In this document: piece by piece, positions 54,630-64,000 of the stretch
Layout of the letters: each line of letters opens with the position of its first letter
How positions within the stretch are numbered: position 1 is the first letter of the stretch
From: Mesorhizobium sp.
GTDB lineage: Bacteria; Pseudomonadota; Alphaproteobacteria; Rhizobiales; Rhizobiaceae
Reading direction: 5' to 3'
DNA: 64,000 nucleotides
Assembly: GCF_016793485.1 (NCBI RefSeq)
Contig: NZ_JAEULZ010000019.1
Location: 1-64,000, forward strand
Translations under genes and position numbers: made by a program
The notes under the pieces: generated by a model
Database searches by the model: none
Told to the model about the DNA's origin: nothing
The model's input: only the letters and a program-made list of their open reading frames with translations

Positions 54630-54778
54630 GGGCCGCGCAGACGGGTGTGGCCGAATGGAAGCATCCGGCCATCGCATGACCGGAGAGGCCGGGCGATTTT
54701 CGCCTTTCGCTCGACTCCGGCAGGAGCTTTGCCTAGTTTGCGCGGCAGTTTGAGGGGCAACCCTCGCGGGTGCGGCGG

Positions 54779-55762
54779 ATGATCAAGCGGGTATCTGATA
54801 TGCAGGGGTGGTTCGCGCGGGCTTTTGTCGCCGCGCTTCTCGTTTTGGTCGGCGCGAGCTTCGCGTCCGCCACGGTTCTTGTCCCGCCCGGCAACCGCTC
54901 TGTCGAACAGCCCGGCGTCCCCGGCGCTTCGTCAAAGCGCACCAAGGCAGGCGGAACAACTTTCGAGGCGAAGTACCGCAAGGTTTACGCGTTGCTGAAG
55001 AACGACAAGAAGCTGCGCTCGAAGATCGTAAAGACCGCTGGCCAGTACGGCATCGACCCCATGCATATCGTCGGCGCCATCGTCGGCGAGCATACTTACA
55101 ACGTCGACGCCTACGACCGGCTCCAGACCTATTACGTCAAGGCGGCCGCCTATCTGAACGCTGACCTGTCTTTCCAGTATGACGGCGAGGACGTCGACGA
55201 TTTCGTGACACGTCCGCAATTCGCCGATTGCACGCAGTCGGACAGCTACGGCCTCTGGGCCTGCCGCGAGCGCGTCTGGGACAAGTCCTTCCGGGGCAAG
55301 AGCGTGGACGGCAAGGCGTTTCCGGACAACCGGTTCGCGGCCGTTTTCTTCCAGCCATACTATGCGGGCCAGACTTTTGGTCTCGGGCAGATGAGCCCGC
55401 TGACCGCCTTGCAGATGAGCGATCTCGTGAATCGGGTTTCCGGCCTGCCGAGATTGGATGCCGGCAAGCCGAACCAAGTCTACGAGACGATCATGGACCC
55501 GGACATCACGCTCAGCTACGTCGCTGCGACATTGAAAACGTCGATTGACGCCTATCGCGACATCGCCGGTTTCGACATCTCGCAGAACCCGGGGATCACG
55601 GCGACGCTTTACAATATCGGCAATCCGGAAGCCCGGGCCTCGGCGCTGAAGCGCGAGAACGACCAGCGCGCATCAAACGGCGAGGCGCCACGCTACCCCG
55701 AAGAGAACTATTACGGCTGGCTGGTCAACGAGAAGCTGCCCGAGCTGCAGGAGCTCTTTTAA
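54779..55762 (+). CDS. DUF1402 periplasmic protein
   Basis: A 327-residue DUF1402 protein with a signal peptide (WFARAFVAALLVLVGASFASA). It holds a lysozyme-like-looking core: HIVGAIVGEHTYNVDAYD, FGLGQMSPLTALQMSDLV and TLSYVAATLKTSIDAYRD, which recall transglycosylase-fold proteins, with Glu in GEHTYN as possible catalytic acid. This resemblance is my inference; the family has no proven activity. ATG at 54779 or the later ATG at 54800 could start it. It usually follows hslU in Rhizobiales. Confidence 0.85.
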   Translation: MIKRVSDMQGWFARAFVAALLVLVGASFASATVLVPPGNRSVEQPGVPGASSKRTKAGGTTFEAKYRKVYALLKNDKKLRSKIVKTAGQYGIDPMHIVGAIVGEHTYNVDAYDRLQTYYVKAAAYLNADLSFQYDGEDVDDFVTRPQFADCTQSDSYGLWACRERVWDKSFRGKSVDGKAFPDNRFAAVFFQPYYAGQTFGLGQMSPLTALQMSDLVNRVSGLPRLDAGKPNQVYETIMDPDITLSYVAATLKTSIDAYRDIAGFDISQNPGITATLYNIGNPEARASALKRENDQRASNGEAPRYPEENYYGWLVNEKLPELQELF

Positions 55763-56142
55763 TCGTCATACCGCCTCGGCTCTTCGCGCGCCGATGGCGC
55801 GATCATTTCCAGAATCCTTGCGATCGTGTCCGCGTCCAGGCTTTCGATCCGCGCCGCCAGGATATTGGCCAGTTCCGTCGCCGAGGGCGACAGGCCGGAC
55901 GTGTCGATGACGACCCTCGGATGCGACTGGCCGGCCAGCTTCAGCACCTCCTCGGCGTCGTCCCAGATGATGTTGAAATAGCCGATGATCTTCTGCAGCA
56001 GCACCCATGTCGGCACGCCGCGCCGGCCATGTTCCAGCGCTGAGAGATAGGCGGCGCTGACGCCGATGGCCTCGGCCATCTCCTTCTGGCTGACGCCCTT
56101 TTGCCGGCGAAGCTCTCGAAGCCTTTCACCCAGCGGGGTCAT
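55759..56142 (-). CDS. XRE-family HTH transcriptional regulator
   Basis: A 127-residue regulator. An N-terminal Cro/C1 helix-turn-helix (LRELRRQKGVSQKEMAEAIGVSAAYLSALEHGRRGVP) is followed by a helical segment with YFNIIWDDAEEVLKLA and a C-terminal part, as in small alphaproteobacterial regulators. It follows the Smr gene with four-base overlap. Its stop overlaps the end of the convergent DUF1402 gene by four bases. Targets are unknown. Confidence 0.93.
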   Translation of the reverse strand: MTPLGERLRELRRQKGVSQKEMAEAIGVSAAYLSALEHGRRGVPTWVLLQKIIGYFNIIWDDAEEVLKLAGQSHPRVVIDTSGLSPSATELANILAARIESLDADTIARILEMIAPSAREEPRRYDD

Positions 56143-56669
56143 GGCCTTTTCCTCAGGCGAACATAAAGCGCGCCGTCGCCGCCATGATGCCGCGCCGAAA
56201 CATCATGGCTGGAAACCAGAGTTCGGAAGGGCGGGGTCGACAGCCATGCCGGTACCTGTCGACGCAGAACGCCGTCGCCGCCGGACGAGAAACCCTTGCC
56301 GGTGATGATCAGCACGAACCGGATATCGCTGGCCTGCGCCCGCTGCAGAAACGAGAGCAGCAGGCCATAGGCCTCGCTCTGCGTCATCCCGTGCAGATCG
56401 ACGCGTCCTTCGATCGGCAGCTTTCCACGGGACAGTTTTGTCAGTGTCGGCCGGTCCAGCGCCGGAGTGACGGACAAACGTTTTGGCGGCGCTGGCGGTG
56501 CTTCAAGGGGTTTCGCCATCGCCGAGGCGGCGGGCATCTTGTCGTCCGATGCCGGTTTCGGCGGATCGTCCTCGGTCACTTTGCGCTTCTTCAGGGGCGT
56601 CGTGGATTTCGCCACCAGCGTCCACAGAACGCGATCGTCTTCGGTCAGCGTCTTCGACTGCCGGCTCAT
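56139..56669 (-). CDS. Smr-domain protein
   Basis: A 176-residue protein with disordered first 85 residues (Lys, Pro, Ala rich) and a C-terminal Smr (MutS2-type) endonuclease domain: RVDLHGMTQSEAYGLLLSFLQRAQ and FVLIITGKG. Smr domains nick DNA or RNA. ATG at 56669 overlaps the mltA stop, so the gene is translationally coupled to mltA. Confidence 0.92.
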   Translation of the reverse strand: MSRQSKTLTEDDRVLWTLVAKSTTPLKKRKVTEDDPPKPASDDKMPAASAMAKPLEAPPAPPKRLSVTPALDRPTLTKLSRGKLPIEGRVDLHGMTQSEAYGLLLSFLQRAQASDIRFVLIITGKGFSSGGDGVLRRQVPAWLSTPPFRTLVSSHDVSARHHGGDGALYVRLRKRP

Positions 56670-57781
56670 CGCGAACCGCCTTCGACCAGAGGCCGGGGCA
56701 GGAGGGCGTAAAAGTCGGCTGGATGGCGTATGCCACCGGCGATCGATCCCGCCGCGTCTCCCGACCCGGCGAAGAGATCGCCCCGCGCCGGTCCGACAAT
56801 CGCTGAGCCCGTGTCCTGGGCAATCATCAACCGACGAAAGCCTTCGCCGCCGAAGGCGGTGAGCGACGGCGCGTCGATATGAAACGGCGTCCCGAACGTA
56901 TGCAGCAGGCGATCCACCGCCACTGAACGACTAGGCGTAAGGGGCACCTTGGCCGCGGCGATGGGGCCGAGTTCGGGATCCTCTACAGGAGCCTCGCGGA
57001 AGAAGATGTAAGAACGGTTCCGCCACATGATCTCGTCCTGGCGATGTGGATTCGCCGCCAGCCATGCGCGTATGGACTGCATGGTGACCTTTTCCAGCGG
57101 AATCTCTCCGAGGTCGGCAAGCACCCTGCCAATTCCGGTAAACTGCTGGCCGCTTTTGGCCGCATAGGTTACGCGACGCAGCGTTCCGTCCGTCATCCGC
57201 AATTGCGCGGCACCTTGTACGTGAATGAAGAAAGCGTCGACGCGGGACGCCAACCAGGCGATCTCCAGCCCTTTGCCGGCAAGTGCGCCGCGTTCAATGG
57301 CTTCCCGGTCGAAATACTCGACAGGACCATTGTCGGTCGTGCGTCCAAAAGCCAGGTAGGGGTCCAAGCCGGGCGGCCTGTTCGTCTCATCGATGTCGAT
57401 CAGATCGTCTGGGCGCGACAGAAGCGGAACGGTGAAGGCCTCGGTTCTCATCCTCGAGGCCTCGACAACAGGTTCGTAGAATCCGGTTACGAAACCGTGC
57501 TCGGCCTGTTCCGGAAGAACGCGAGCCGGAACGAAATGCCTCTCGAAAAACGCCCTTGCCGAAGCATTGTCTGATGCGGGTGTTTCACGTGAATCGCTGT
57601 AGGCTCGGGCAAAACTGTCGAACGCCACGCCCATCGATCCGCTGCGATAGGGTTTCGTCAGGACGTAAAAGGCCGAGCGGCGGAAGGCCTCGAAAGCCGG
57701 AAGCTGATTGTCGTCCTTCCAGCCCGGCAGGTCGGAAAAGGAAACAGGCCTGAAGAGCGGAGAAAGCGGCACGGTGCTCAT
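56666..57781 (-). CDS. mltA: Membrane-bound lytic transglycosylase MltA
   Basis: A 371-residue lytic transglycosylase: GFYEPVVEASR, DRKE-like PVEYFDREAIERGALAG, VDAFFIHVQGAAQLRM and the catalytic Asp region FRRLMIAQDTGSAIVGPARGDLFAGSGDAAG at the C-terminus. No signal peptide or lipobox is seen at the given ATG, which is unusual for MltA and may mean export by another route or an unannotated upstream start. It cleaves peptidoglycan glycan strands. Confidence 0.93.
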   Translation of the reverse strand: MSTVPLSPLFRPVSFSDLPGWKDDNQLPAFEAFRRSAFYVLTKPYRSGSMGVAFDSFARAYSDSRETPASDNASARAFFERHFVPARVLPEQAEHGFVTGFYEPVVEASRMRTEAFTVPLLSRPDDLIDIDETNRPPGLDPYLAFGRTTDNGPVEYFDREAIERGALAGKGLEIAWLASRVDAFFIHVQGAAQLRMTDGTLRRVTYAAKSGQQFTGIGRVLADLGEIPLEKVTMQSIRAWLAANPHRQDEIMWRNRSYIFFREAPVEDPELGPIAAAKVPLTPSRSVAVDRLLHTFGTPFHIDAPSLTAFGGEGFRRLMIAQDTGSAIVGPARGDLFAGSGDAAGSIAGGIRHPADFYALLPRPLVEGGSR

Positions 57782-57804
57782 TCACGCGCGCCTCGCAAGG
57801 GAAT

Positions 57805-58512
57805 TCAGTCTTCCTCTTCGGTCGCGACCAGCTTCCAGTTCGGGTCCTTGGAGCGCGTATCGCGAGCGAAGGTCCAGACGTCCTTCACTTCCGCCACCGT
57901 CTCGGGGTCGCCGTCGATGACCTCGCCGGCCTTGTCGCGCGTCGCCGAAATCAGCTCGCTGACGATACGGAGCGTGACATGAGCCTCGCTTCCCTTCATC
58001 TCCGCGCCGACGATATTGATCTTGTCGATGCCGACAAAAGACGACTGCACTTTTTCCGACCGACCTTCCCGGTCGGCGATCGCTGCGACGAAACCGTCGA
58101 AAACCTCCCGCGACAGAAGGTTCTTCAGCGTCTTGCGGTCGCCGTCGGCATAAGCCATCACGATCATCTCATAGGCCATCTTGGCGCCATCGACGAAGGT
58201 CTTCGGCTCAAACGTCGGATCGGCGTCCCTGATCGCGCGCAGCCCCTTGTTCAGGTCGCTTCCTGGCTTTTCGAATGCGTCGATCGAGGCATAGACATCC
58301 TCTTTCTCGTCGTCGGAGGCGCGTTTGGCGCGCGGCAGCGAAACAACATTCTCGGACTTGGCCGGGGCATCTTTTGCAGCACGTCCGGCGGTATAGGGAT
58401 CAAACGGAGGACGCTCGTTGCCGGTGCGACGACCAAGCACATTCCGCAGCTGGAAGAAGATCACCACAGCGGCGATGAGGAAAAAAATCGTGCCAAAGTC
58501 GAAAAATTCCAT
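57805..58512 (-). CDS. Tim44/TimA-like membrane protein
   Basis: A 235-residue protein: one N-terminal helix (FDFGTIFFLIAAVVIFFQLRNVLG), a charged linker (PFDPY), then a C-terminal Tim44-like domain (FVDGAKMAYEMIVMAYADGDRKTLKNLLSREVFDGFVAAI, WTFARDTRSKDPNWKLVAT). Mitochondrial Tim44 recruits Hsp70 to the inner membrane; in alphaproteobacteria TimA is its homologue and its role is less clear. ATG at 58512 begins the helix. It lies upstream of mltA on the same strand. Confidence 0.9.
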   Translation of the reverse strand: MEFFDFGTIFFLIAAVVIFFQLRNVLGRRTGNERPPFDPYTAGRAAKDAPAKSENVVSLPRAKRASDDEKEDVYASIDAFEKPGSDLNKGLRAIRDADPTFEPKTFVDGAKMAYEMIVMAYADGDRKTLKNLLSREVFDGFVAAIADREGRSEKVQSSFVGIDKINIVGAEMKGSEAHVTLRIVSELISATRDKAGEVIDGDPETVAEVKDVWTFARDTRSKDPNWKLVATEEED

Positions 58513-58681
58513 GTCTTCCGCCAAGGACCCTTGTTTCCGGCCGTCCGCCAAGCAGGCTTCAATTCCTGCATATAGACCGCACGATGCGATCATTCAAATC
58601 AGGGCCTGAATACCTATTTAACATGTAATAAGCCAGCGGCATGGCATTTGCCCGCCCTAACAAGGTTTTGAAGACCCCGAC

Positions 58682-59179
58682 ATGAGATTTCCGCTCATCC
58701 CGCTTTTCGTCCTGGCGCTTCCGTTCATCGAGATCGCGGGTTTCGTCATCGTCGGCAAGCAGATCGGTGTTCTGGCGACGCTGGGCCTCGTGGTCGCGGC
58801 AGCAGTGCTCGGCATGATCCTGCTTCGCGTCCAGGGGTTCGGCGTCATGACGAGAATCCGCAAGGAACTCGACGCGGGACGCGATCCGGGTCGTGAACTC
58901 GCAAATGGCGTCATGATCATACTGGCCGGAGTTCTTTTGCTCATTCCCGGCTTTTTCACCGACATTATCGGACTGCTGCTTTTTCTGCCGCCGGTTCGCA
59001 CGCTGGCCTGGGGGTTTCTCAGCAAGCGCATGGTGTTTTCGAGCGCCGGTTTCAGCGGTTTCAACGGCACCACCCGCCAGCGGGGAACGACCATCGATCT
59101 CGATGCCGATGAATATAGCCATGACCCAAAGGCGCGGCCCCGCACCGATTCGCCCTGGAGCCAGATCGACAAGGACTGA
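58682..59179 (+). CDS. fxsA: FxsA-family membrane protein
   Basis: A 165-residue membrane protein with four helices: IPLFVLALPFIEIAGFVIVGKQIGVLATLGLVVAAAVLGMILLR, then ANGVMIILAGVLLLIPGFFTDIIGLLLFLPPVR. FxsA proteins relieve T7 exclusion by F plasmid in E. coli and have unknown basic role. The tail is Asp-rich. Divergent from the Tim44-like gene. Confidence 0.92.
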   Translation: MRFPLIPLFVLALPFIEIAGFVIVGKQIGVLATLGLVVAAAVLGMILLRVQGFGVMTRIRKELDAGRDPGRELANGVMIILAGVLLLIPGFFTDIIGLLLFLPPVRTLAWGFLSKRMVFSSAGFSGFNGTTRQRGTTIDLDADEYSHDPKARPRTDSPWSQIDKD

Positions 59180-59321
59180 GCTGGGAGGCCGGCGCCCCCC
59201 GGCTTGGCTCGATCGGACGCTGTCTGGCCCAACCTTGTCTTGCCGAACCCACCATGCTAGCCAACGCCCGATTTAAAAACCGGGCCGGATAACGGCTCCA
59301 CGACATGAGGACTCGGGCTCC

Positions 59322-59819
59322 ATGGCCAATGAAGACAATGCGGCAGCAGCCGGCGCGAACGGAAACGGCGGAGCCAAGCAGTCGCTGAGCGTGCTCGCGC
59401 AGTATGTGAAGGATCTCTCCTTCGAAAGCCCCGGCGCGCCGAATTCCCTGCGCGGCCGCGACAAGGCCCCGGGCATCGCCATCAATGTCAACGTCAACGC
59501 CAATCCGCTCTCGGACAAGGAATTCGACGTCAACCTGACGCTGACGGCCAAGGCTTCCTTCGAAAAGGACGTGCTCTTCAACGTCGAGCTGGTCTATGGC
59601 GGCGTCTTCCGGATCGAAGGCTTCCCACAGGAGCACATGCTGCCGCTGCTCTTCATCGAGTGCCCGCGGCTGCTCTTCCCGTTCGCGCGCCAGATCATCG
59701 CAGAGGCGACCCGCAACGGCGGCTTCCCTCCGCTGATGCTTGATCCCATCGACTTTGCGCAGATGTTCCAGCAGAAGCTGGCTGAAGATCAGGCAAAGGC
59801 CAAGGTTCAGGTCAGCTAA
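59322..59819 (+). CDS. secB: Protein-export chaperone SecB
   Basis: A 165-residue tetrameric chaperone that holds preproteins unfolded for SecA. Recognisable are [95 protein letters not shown]. Full length. It ends three bases before the convergent dnaQ stop. Confidence 0.98.
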   Translation: MANEDNAAAAGANGNGGAKQSLSVLAQYVKDLSFESPGAPNSLRGRDKAPGIAINVNVNANPLSDKEFDVNLTLTAKASFEKDVLFNVELVYGGVFRIEGFPQEHMLPLLFIECPRLLFPFARQIIAEATRNGGFPPLMLDPIDFAQMFQQKLAEDQAKAKVQVS

Positions 59820-59822
59820 TGA

Positions 59823-60572
59823 TCAGCGCTCGGCGACGGAGCCGAGTGCTTCCCGGTTCTCTAGCACCGGTCCGGGCTGATCCAGCTTCAGCCACAAGGC
59901 TTTTTCGCCGAGCTCCCTGACGAGCCCGGCGTGCGCGGATATTTCCAGCTCTGTAAGCCGGGGCGTCAGCGGAACAGGCCGCTGGCGCACGGTGATCTGA
60001 ATGATCGATGTCTCGACCACCGTCGTCGTTGAGACGACCGTTTCCAGACCCAGCGCAGCCTGCTTGCCGCCGATCAGCTCAATATAGACTTCAGCCAGCA
60101 ACTCCGAATCAAGCAGCGCGCCGTGCTTGGTGCGCCGGCTGTTGTCGATGCCATAGCGCCGGCAGAGCGCATCGAGCGAGTTCGGCCCCATCGGGTGACG
60201 GCGCTTGGCGATCGCAAGCGTGTCGATCACGCGGGCCCGATCGACTTCCGGGTGCCCGAGCCTGCCGAATTCGGCGTTGATGAAGGCAATGTCGAAGCCG
60301 GCATTGTGCGCCACCAGATGGGCGCCATCGATGAACTCCAGGAACTCGTCGACAACTTCGGGGAATGTGGGCTTGCCGACGAGGTCCGCCGCGCTGATCC
60401 CATGGACGGCTTGTGCCTCGGGATTTATCGCCCGGTTCTGCGGATTGATGTACTTGTGGAAGGTCCTGCCCGTCGGAAAACGATTGACGAGTTCGATCCC
60501 GCCCAGCTCGATGACACGGTCATCGCGCGAGTCCAGTCCGGTCGTTTCCGTATCGAAGACGATTTCCCGCAT
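59823..60572 (-). CDS. dnaQ: DNA polymerase III epsilon subunit (3'-5' exonuclease)
   Basis: A 249-residue DEDDh proofreading exonuclease: ExoI REIVFDTETTGL (Asp7, Glu9), ExoII HNAGFDIAFINAE, ExoIII HGALLDSELLAEVYIELIGGKQ. The C-terminal 60 residues bind the polymerase. I chose ATG at 60572 since the conserved sequence begins there; a frame extension upstream (LVDQRDFDSM) is not conserved. Confidence 0.96.
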   Translation of the reverse strand: MREIVFDTETTGLDSRDDRVIELGGIELVNRFPTGRTFHKYINPQNRAINPEAQAVHGISAADLVGKPTFPEVVDEFLEFIDGAHLVAHNAGFDIAFINAEFGRLGHPEVDRARVIDTLAIAKRRHPMGPNSLDALCRRYGIDNSRRTKHGALLDSELLAEVYIELIGGKQAALGLETVVSTTTVVETSIIQITVRQRPVPLTPRLTELEISAHAGLVRELGEKALWLKLDQPGPVLENREALGSVAER

Positions 60573-60660
60573 CGAATCAAAGTCTCGTTGATCGACAAGC
60601 ATGCAGGTGCCCGCCGCATGTCGCAAGGCAGCTTTGGTTTTCTGCCGGGGAGAAGGTGGA

Positions 60661-61284
60661 TCAGCGACTTTCGCTTACAGCGTCCATCACACGCCTCGGC
60701 CGTTTGCCGGTGAGCTTTTCGATGATGTCGGCCACGGCCACGCGGACCGATTCCATGCCGTGGCTCGTGTCGATGACAAAATCGGCGAGCGCGCGTTTCT
60801 CTGCGTCCGGCACCTGCTTGCCGAGGATTTTCTGGAATTTTTCTTCCGTCATGCCCGGTCGGGCAAGCACACGCTCGCGCTGGACTTCGTAGGGCGCGCT
60901 AACGACCACCACCAGATCGACCCTGTCGCGGCCATCCGTTTCATAGAGGAGGGGTATGTCGAGGACCGCCAACGGCGCGCCGGCGGCATGGTGGGGCTTG
61001 AGATAGGCTGTTGCATCCGCCCGGATGAGCGGATGAACGATCTCTTCCAGGCGTCTCAGGGCTACGGCATCCCCTAAGACTTTTTCGGCAAGTTTGGATC
61101 GGTCGACTATGCCATCCCTGGTCGTTCCCGGAAAAGCCGCTTCGACGAGAGGCGCGGCCTTGCCGCGATACAGCCGATGAACAGCTTCGTCAGAATCGTG
61201 GACCGGTACGCCATATTCGGAGAAAATCTTGGCGGTCGTCGACTTCCCCATGCCAATGGAGCCGGTCAGACCCAGCAGGATCAT
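60661..61284 (-). CDS. coaE: Dephospho-CoA kinase
   Basis: The 207-residue kinase makes CoA in its last step. P-loop [12 protein letters not shown] (5-16), [36 protein letters not shown] and [16 protein letters not shown] are typical. The start overlaps aroE's stop by four bases (ATGA), so it is coupled to aroE. Confidence 0.97.
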   Translation of the reverse strand: MILLGLTGSIGMGKSTTAKIFSEYGVPVHDSDEAVHRLYRGKAAPLVEAAFPGTTRDGIVDRSKLAEKVLGDAVALRRLEEIVHPLIRADATAYLKPHHAAGAPLAVLDIPLLYETDGRDRVDLVVVVSAPYEVQRERVLARPGMTEEKFQKILGKQVPDAEKRALADFVIDTSHGMESVRVAVADIIEKLTGKRPRRVMDAVSESR

Positions 61285-62144
61285 TTCTTTGCTGCCGAAA
61301 CCGTTTCGGACATCTCCGCGACGATCATGTCCCGCAACTCCCGCGTTACCTCAGGCCGCCTGCCGAACCATCGCTCGAAGCCGGGCACAGCCTGATGCAG
61401 CAGCATGCCAAGTCCGTCGACGGTCCTCAGCCCCTGCTTGCGGGCAGCGGCCAATAGCGGCGTTTCGAGCGGAACGTACACAATGTCTGTAACGATGACG
61501 TGCCGCGGAAGAAGGGACGGATCGGCTGGCAGCGCATCCGCCCCGCCCTTTCCCGCCATCCCGAGCGAGGTCGTATTGACCACCAACCCGGCATCGGAAA
61601 GCAGTTCGCCTGTCTCCGAAGTCCCATGCGCCGATACGCCCGCGCCAAACCTATCAGACAGTTCTTGCGCCCGAGTGATCGTCCGGTTGACGATCCTAAT
61701 GTCCTTGAACCCGCGTTCCTTCAGCGCCTGTATGACCGCCCGGCTTGCGCCGCCTGCTCCAAGCACGACCGCAGGTCCGGCTCTGGTCCAGTCAGGAGCG
61801 TATTCGTCCAGGTTTGCGGCAAAGCCCAAAGCGTCCGTGTTTCCGCCGACGAGACTTCCGTCTTCGAACCACAGCGTGTTTACGGCGCCGATCAGTTCGG
61901 CGGCTTCGTCACGGCGCGACACCGCCTGAAAAGCCGCTTCCTTGTGCGGAATCGTGACATTGCCACCCGCAAACCCATCCGCCTGCAGCCTCGCGACGAA
62001 CCGACCAAGGTCTGCCGGGGCAACCTCGATTGCTTCATAAGTACCGGCGATGCAGTATTTTTTCAGCCAATGGCCGTGGATCATCGGCGAGCGCGAGTGC
62101 GCGATCGGATAGCCGCAGATAAAGGCTCTTCTCGTTTCAGCCAT
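61281..62144 (-). CDS. aroE: Shikimate dehydrogenase (NADP+)
   Basis: A 287-residue enzyme reducing 3-dehydroshikimate. Substrate domain: [32 protein letters not shown]; cofactor domain: [15 protein letters not shown]-terminal [21 protein letters not shown] at 62144 overlaps maf's stop by eight bases. Confidence 0.97.
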   Translation of the reverse strand: MAETRRAFICGYPIAHSRSPMIHGHWLKKYCIAGTYEAIEVAPADLGRFVARLQADGFAGGNVTIPHKEAAFQAVSRRDEAAELIGAVNTLWFEDGSLVGGNTDALGFAANLDEYAPDWTRAGPAVVLGAGGASRAVIQALKERGFKDIRIVNRTITRAQELSDRFGAGVSAHGTSETGELLSDAGLVVNTTSLGMAGKGGADALPADPSLLPRHVIVTDIVYVPLETPLLAAARKQGLRTVDGLGMLLHQAVPGFERWFGRRPEVTRELRDMIVAEMSETVSAAKK

Positions 62145-62736
62145 CGATGGCTCCGAGTTTTCGCAATTCCGCAAGCATGGGCATGAGCGGAAGTCCGACG
62201 ATGGTGAAATGGTCGCCCTCGATTTTTTCGAAGAGCTGAATGCCTTCGCCCTCGATCTGGTAGGCGCCGACCGAATTCAGGGCTACCGGCCCGACCCGCG
62301 CCAGATGTCGGCCGATGAAGGCAGGCTCGAGTTTCCTCATGGTCAAGTTTGCTACGCCAGCATGTCGCCAGAACGCCGCGCCATTGCGCGCCAGGACGGC
62401 GGCGCTGTTCAGTTGATGCGTCTGCCCGGAAAGCTTGAGAAGGTGCCGCCTTGCATTCTCCATATCCACGGGTTTGTGAAAGAGTTCGTCGCCGAGGGAC
62501 AGCGTCTGATCGCACCCGAGTACGAGCCGTCCGGGAAATCTTTCGCTGACATCGACCGCCTTGGCCTCGGCCAGCACGAGCGCGACATCTTCCGGGGACA
62601 CCCGGCTGCCCTGAAGCGTCGCCTCGACGGCGCGTTCATCGATATCGGCCGGCACCACTTCCAGGGCGACGCCGGCGGCTTCGAGCATCGCCCGCCGAAA
62701 CCGGCTGCCGGATGCAAGAATGATCGTTTCAGCCAT
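62137..62736 (-). CDS. maf: Maf-like nucleoside triphosphate pyrophosphatase
   Basis: A 199-residue Maf protein with N-terminal [35 protein letters not shown] and [15 protein letters not shown] at the end. It hydrolyses non-canonical or modified NTPs and affects division. The neighbours aroE and coaE overlap or abut, giving one leftward operon with the PPDK regulator. Confidence 0.95.
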   Translation of the reverse strand: MAETIILASGSRFRRAMLEAAGVALEVVPADIDERAVEATLQGSRVSPEDVALVLAEAKAVDVSERFPGRLVLGCDQTLSLGDELFHKPVDMENARRHLLKLSGQTHQLNSAAVLARNGAAFWRHAGVANLTMRKLEPAFIGRHLARVGPVALNSVGAYQIEGEGIQLFEKIEGDHFTIVGLPLMPMLAELRKLGAIDG

Positions 62737-62793
62737 ATCGGGATACCTCGCCCTCGCGTGATCGACAGGCGTATAGCACGGCCCGCGGAGACG

Positions 62794-63615
62794 TCACCGT
62801 CCCTTTGGGCGAATCGCCAGGATCGCCGCGGCCGTCTCCTCGATCGACCGGCGGCTGACGTCAATCACCGGCCAGCCATGTCGCGTGAATATCTGACGCG
62901 CATAGGCCAGTTCTTCCGAGATCTCGGCCCGGCTTGCATAGGCCTGCGCGTCGAATCCGGACATGGCTCCAAGCGAACGGTTCTCCCGGACCTGGGAAAT
63001 TCGGTCTGCCGTGGCCAGAAGCCCGACGATCAGGGGTCCTTTCGCCTGAACCAGGCTCACGGGTATCGGCATCCCCAGCACAATGGGGATGTTGGCCGTC
63101 TTGATCCCCCTGTTGGCCAGATAGATCGATGTCGGCGTCTTAGACGTGCGCGAGACTCCAACCAGCACGATATCCGCCTGCTCGGCATCCTCGATCAGCT
63201 GCCCGTCATCGTGCTCCATCGTGAAGTTCAGCGCATCGATACGCCTGAAATAGTCGGCGTCCAGTATGTGCTGCGCGCCGACCCTGCGGCCCGTCGGTGT
63301 TCCCAGGTAAGACTGGAACACGGTTAGCACCGGTTCAAGAACGGACACAGCCGGAAGTCCCTGGGAAGCGCAACAGTCGTCGATGAGACGCGCAAGAACG
63401 GGATCAACCACTGTATAGAGGACGATCCCGGGCTCCTCCTCGATTTCCTGAAAGACCTTGCGAACCTGCTTTTCCGTACGGATCAGGGGATAGATGTGCT
63501 CGATAGCCCTGGCGTTCTTGTATTGCGCCGATGCCGCGCGCCCGGCTGCCAGCAGGGTTTCACCGGTCGCATCGGAGATCAGATGCAGATGGAAGAAATT
63601 TTGAGGCTTGTTCAC
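62794..63615 (-). CDS. Pyruvate, phosphate dikinase regulatory protein
   Basis: A 273-residue bifunctional kinase/pyrophosphorylase (DUF299) that turns PPDK off and on. [11 protein letters not shown] and [18 protein letters not shown] (P-loop-like) are present, with a C-terminal [12 protein letters not shown] block. The start GTG at 63615 matches the family N-terminus ([11 protein letters not shown]); an in-frame start further upstream is not conserved. In Caulobacter and Rickettsia this gene (RP001) flanks oriC, with hemE on the other side. Confidence 0.95.
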   Translation of the reverse strand: MNKPQNFFHLHLISDATGETLLAAGRAASAQYKNARAIEHIYPLIRTEKQVRKVFQEIEEEPGIVLYTVVDPVLARLIDDCCASQGLPAVSVLEPVLTVFQSYLGTPTGRRVGAQHILDADYFRRIDALNFTMEHDDGQLIEDAEQADIVLVGVSRTSKTPTSIYLANRGIKTANIPIVLGMPIPVSLVQAKGPLIVGLLATADRISQVRENRSLGAMSGFDAQAYASRAEISEELAYARQIFTRHGWPVIDVSRRSIEETAAAILAIRPKGR

Positions 63616-64000
63616 TTCTTCACGGAATTCTTTGCCGGCTGTGGCTTTGTGTGGACGACGTTGGAGAAACAGACGGGGCCGTCCCAAGCGACTGTATCAA
63701 ATGGCCGGATGTCCACAATCCACCCCTGCGCCAGTGTCGTTCTCCGGACTGGGATGGCATTGGGGACAATTGTGGATCGCACTATTTTCAATTTTCCAAG
63801 CACAAGGCACCGCACCGATAAGTCGCGACAAATCCACGCGGATTCGGCATGATCCCCAGACTTGTCCTTTTCCGGCGATGTTTCGTCCTTTATGAGGGAA
63901 CCCGCCTTTCCTGGGGCCGCTGGGGACAAGTCGAGACCATCGATTCCCACAGAGTCTAAGAATCAGAAACAAGAAAGAATCTCAATTTTGGTTTTAGACG
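63616..64000. other. Putative chromosomal replication origin (oriC) region, partial
   Basis: A gene-free stretch of 385 bases cut by the window end. It contains words close to the DnaA box: TGTGGACGA (63650), ATGTCCACA (63709), TGGGGACAA (63761 and 63921), TGTGGATCG (63771), plus AAATCCACG (63830) and TGATCCCCA near 63853, each with six or seven of nine bases matching the TTATCCACA box on one strand. The last 45 bases are AT-rich (AAGAATCAGAAACAAGAAAG), like an unwinding element. I saw no perfect DnaA box and no TTAA-N7-TTAA CtrA site. Confidence 0.6.

Noticed and set aside
63616-64000. Perfect DnaA boxes or CtrA sites in the putative origin
   Set aside because: None seen; only words with six or seven of nine matches, so the origin call rests mainly on gene context.

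Overview
The window looks like a chromosomal segment of a GC-rich alphaproteobacterium of the order Rhizobiales, most like Mesorhizobium, Aminobacter or another Phyllobacteriaceae member. I infer this from gene content and order (class II aroA next to cmk and rpsA; hslV and hslU split by two small genes; a coaE-aroE-maf-PPDK-regulator run at the right edge), from Rhizobiales-restricted families (DUF1402, DUF2585, DUF982, TIGR02300, FzlA) and from a match to the EcfG general-stress promoter.

Region 1 (1-11.5 kb) is accessory. It opens with the end of a hydantoinase B/5-oxoprolinase-type gene coupled to pyroglutamyl-peptidase I. Next is a leftward five-gene operon (8296 to 1998): a TauD-like Fe(II)/2-oxoglutarate oxygenase, a HEPN-type protein with a zinc ribbon, a GHKL ATPase fused to a PD-(D/E)XK nuclease, an ABC/RecF-like ATPase and an HNH nuclease. 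The last two resemble the PtuA/PtuB pair of Septu. This operon is the best candidate here for an undescribed anti-phage or conflict system. Beside it sits a mobile cassette (DUF3489, DUF2924, large serine recombinase) that stops just short of the 3' end of a tRNA-Ala gene.

Region 2 (11.5-34 kb) is core: a TIGR02300 acidic protein, aroA, an atypical SDR, cmk and rpsA, an MFS exporter with an extra C-terminal domain, then a set of genes consistent with arginine or methylarginine use (2-ketoarginine decarboxylase-like enzyme, dimethylarginine-hydrolase-like enzyme, a four-gene polar amino-acid ABC transporter and an Ldh2-family reductase). An envelope and tRNA-modification block follows (TSUP permease, uppP, fzlA, queG, an epimerase-like SDR, mepA).

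Region 3 (34-50.4 kb) holds an SMP-30 lactonase, DedA, a ChaA-type antiporter, a sulfate ABC operon (sbp-cysT-cysW-cysA), a small stress operon behind an EcfG-type promoter, DoxX, a D,D-carboxypeptidase lipoprotein, a GGDEF/EAL protein with a broken GGDEF motif, and a betaine-type ABC operon with a tandem-fused permease. A 53-codon membrane-peptide gene with a TTG start lies at its end.

Region 4 (50.4-64 kb) begins with about 1 kb of palindromic repeats and structured sequence, then hslV-GNAT-DUF2585-hslU-DUF1402, a leftward xre-smr-mltA-tim44 group, fxsA, secB, and the leftward dnaQ, coaE, aroE, maf and PPDK-regulator genes. The last 385 bases are gene-free, AT-rich at the end and contain DnaA-box-like words. 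In Caulobacter this is where oriC lies (between the PPDK-regulator gene and hemE), so the window probably ends inside the replication origin.
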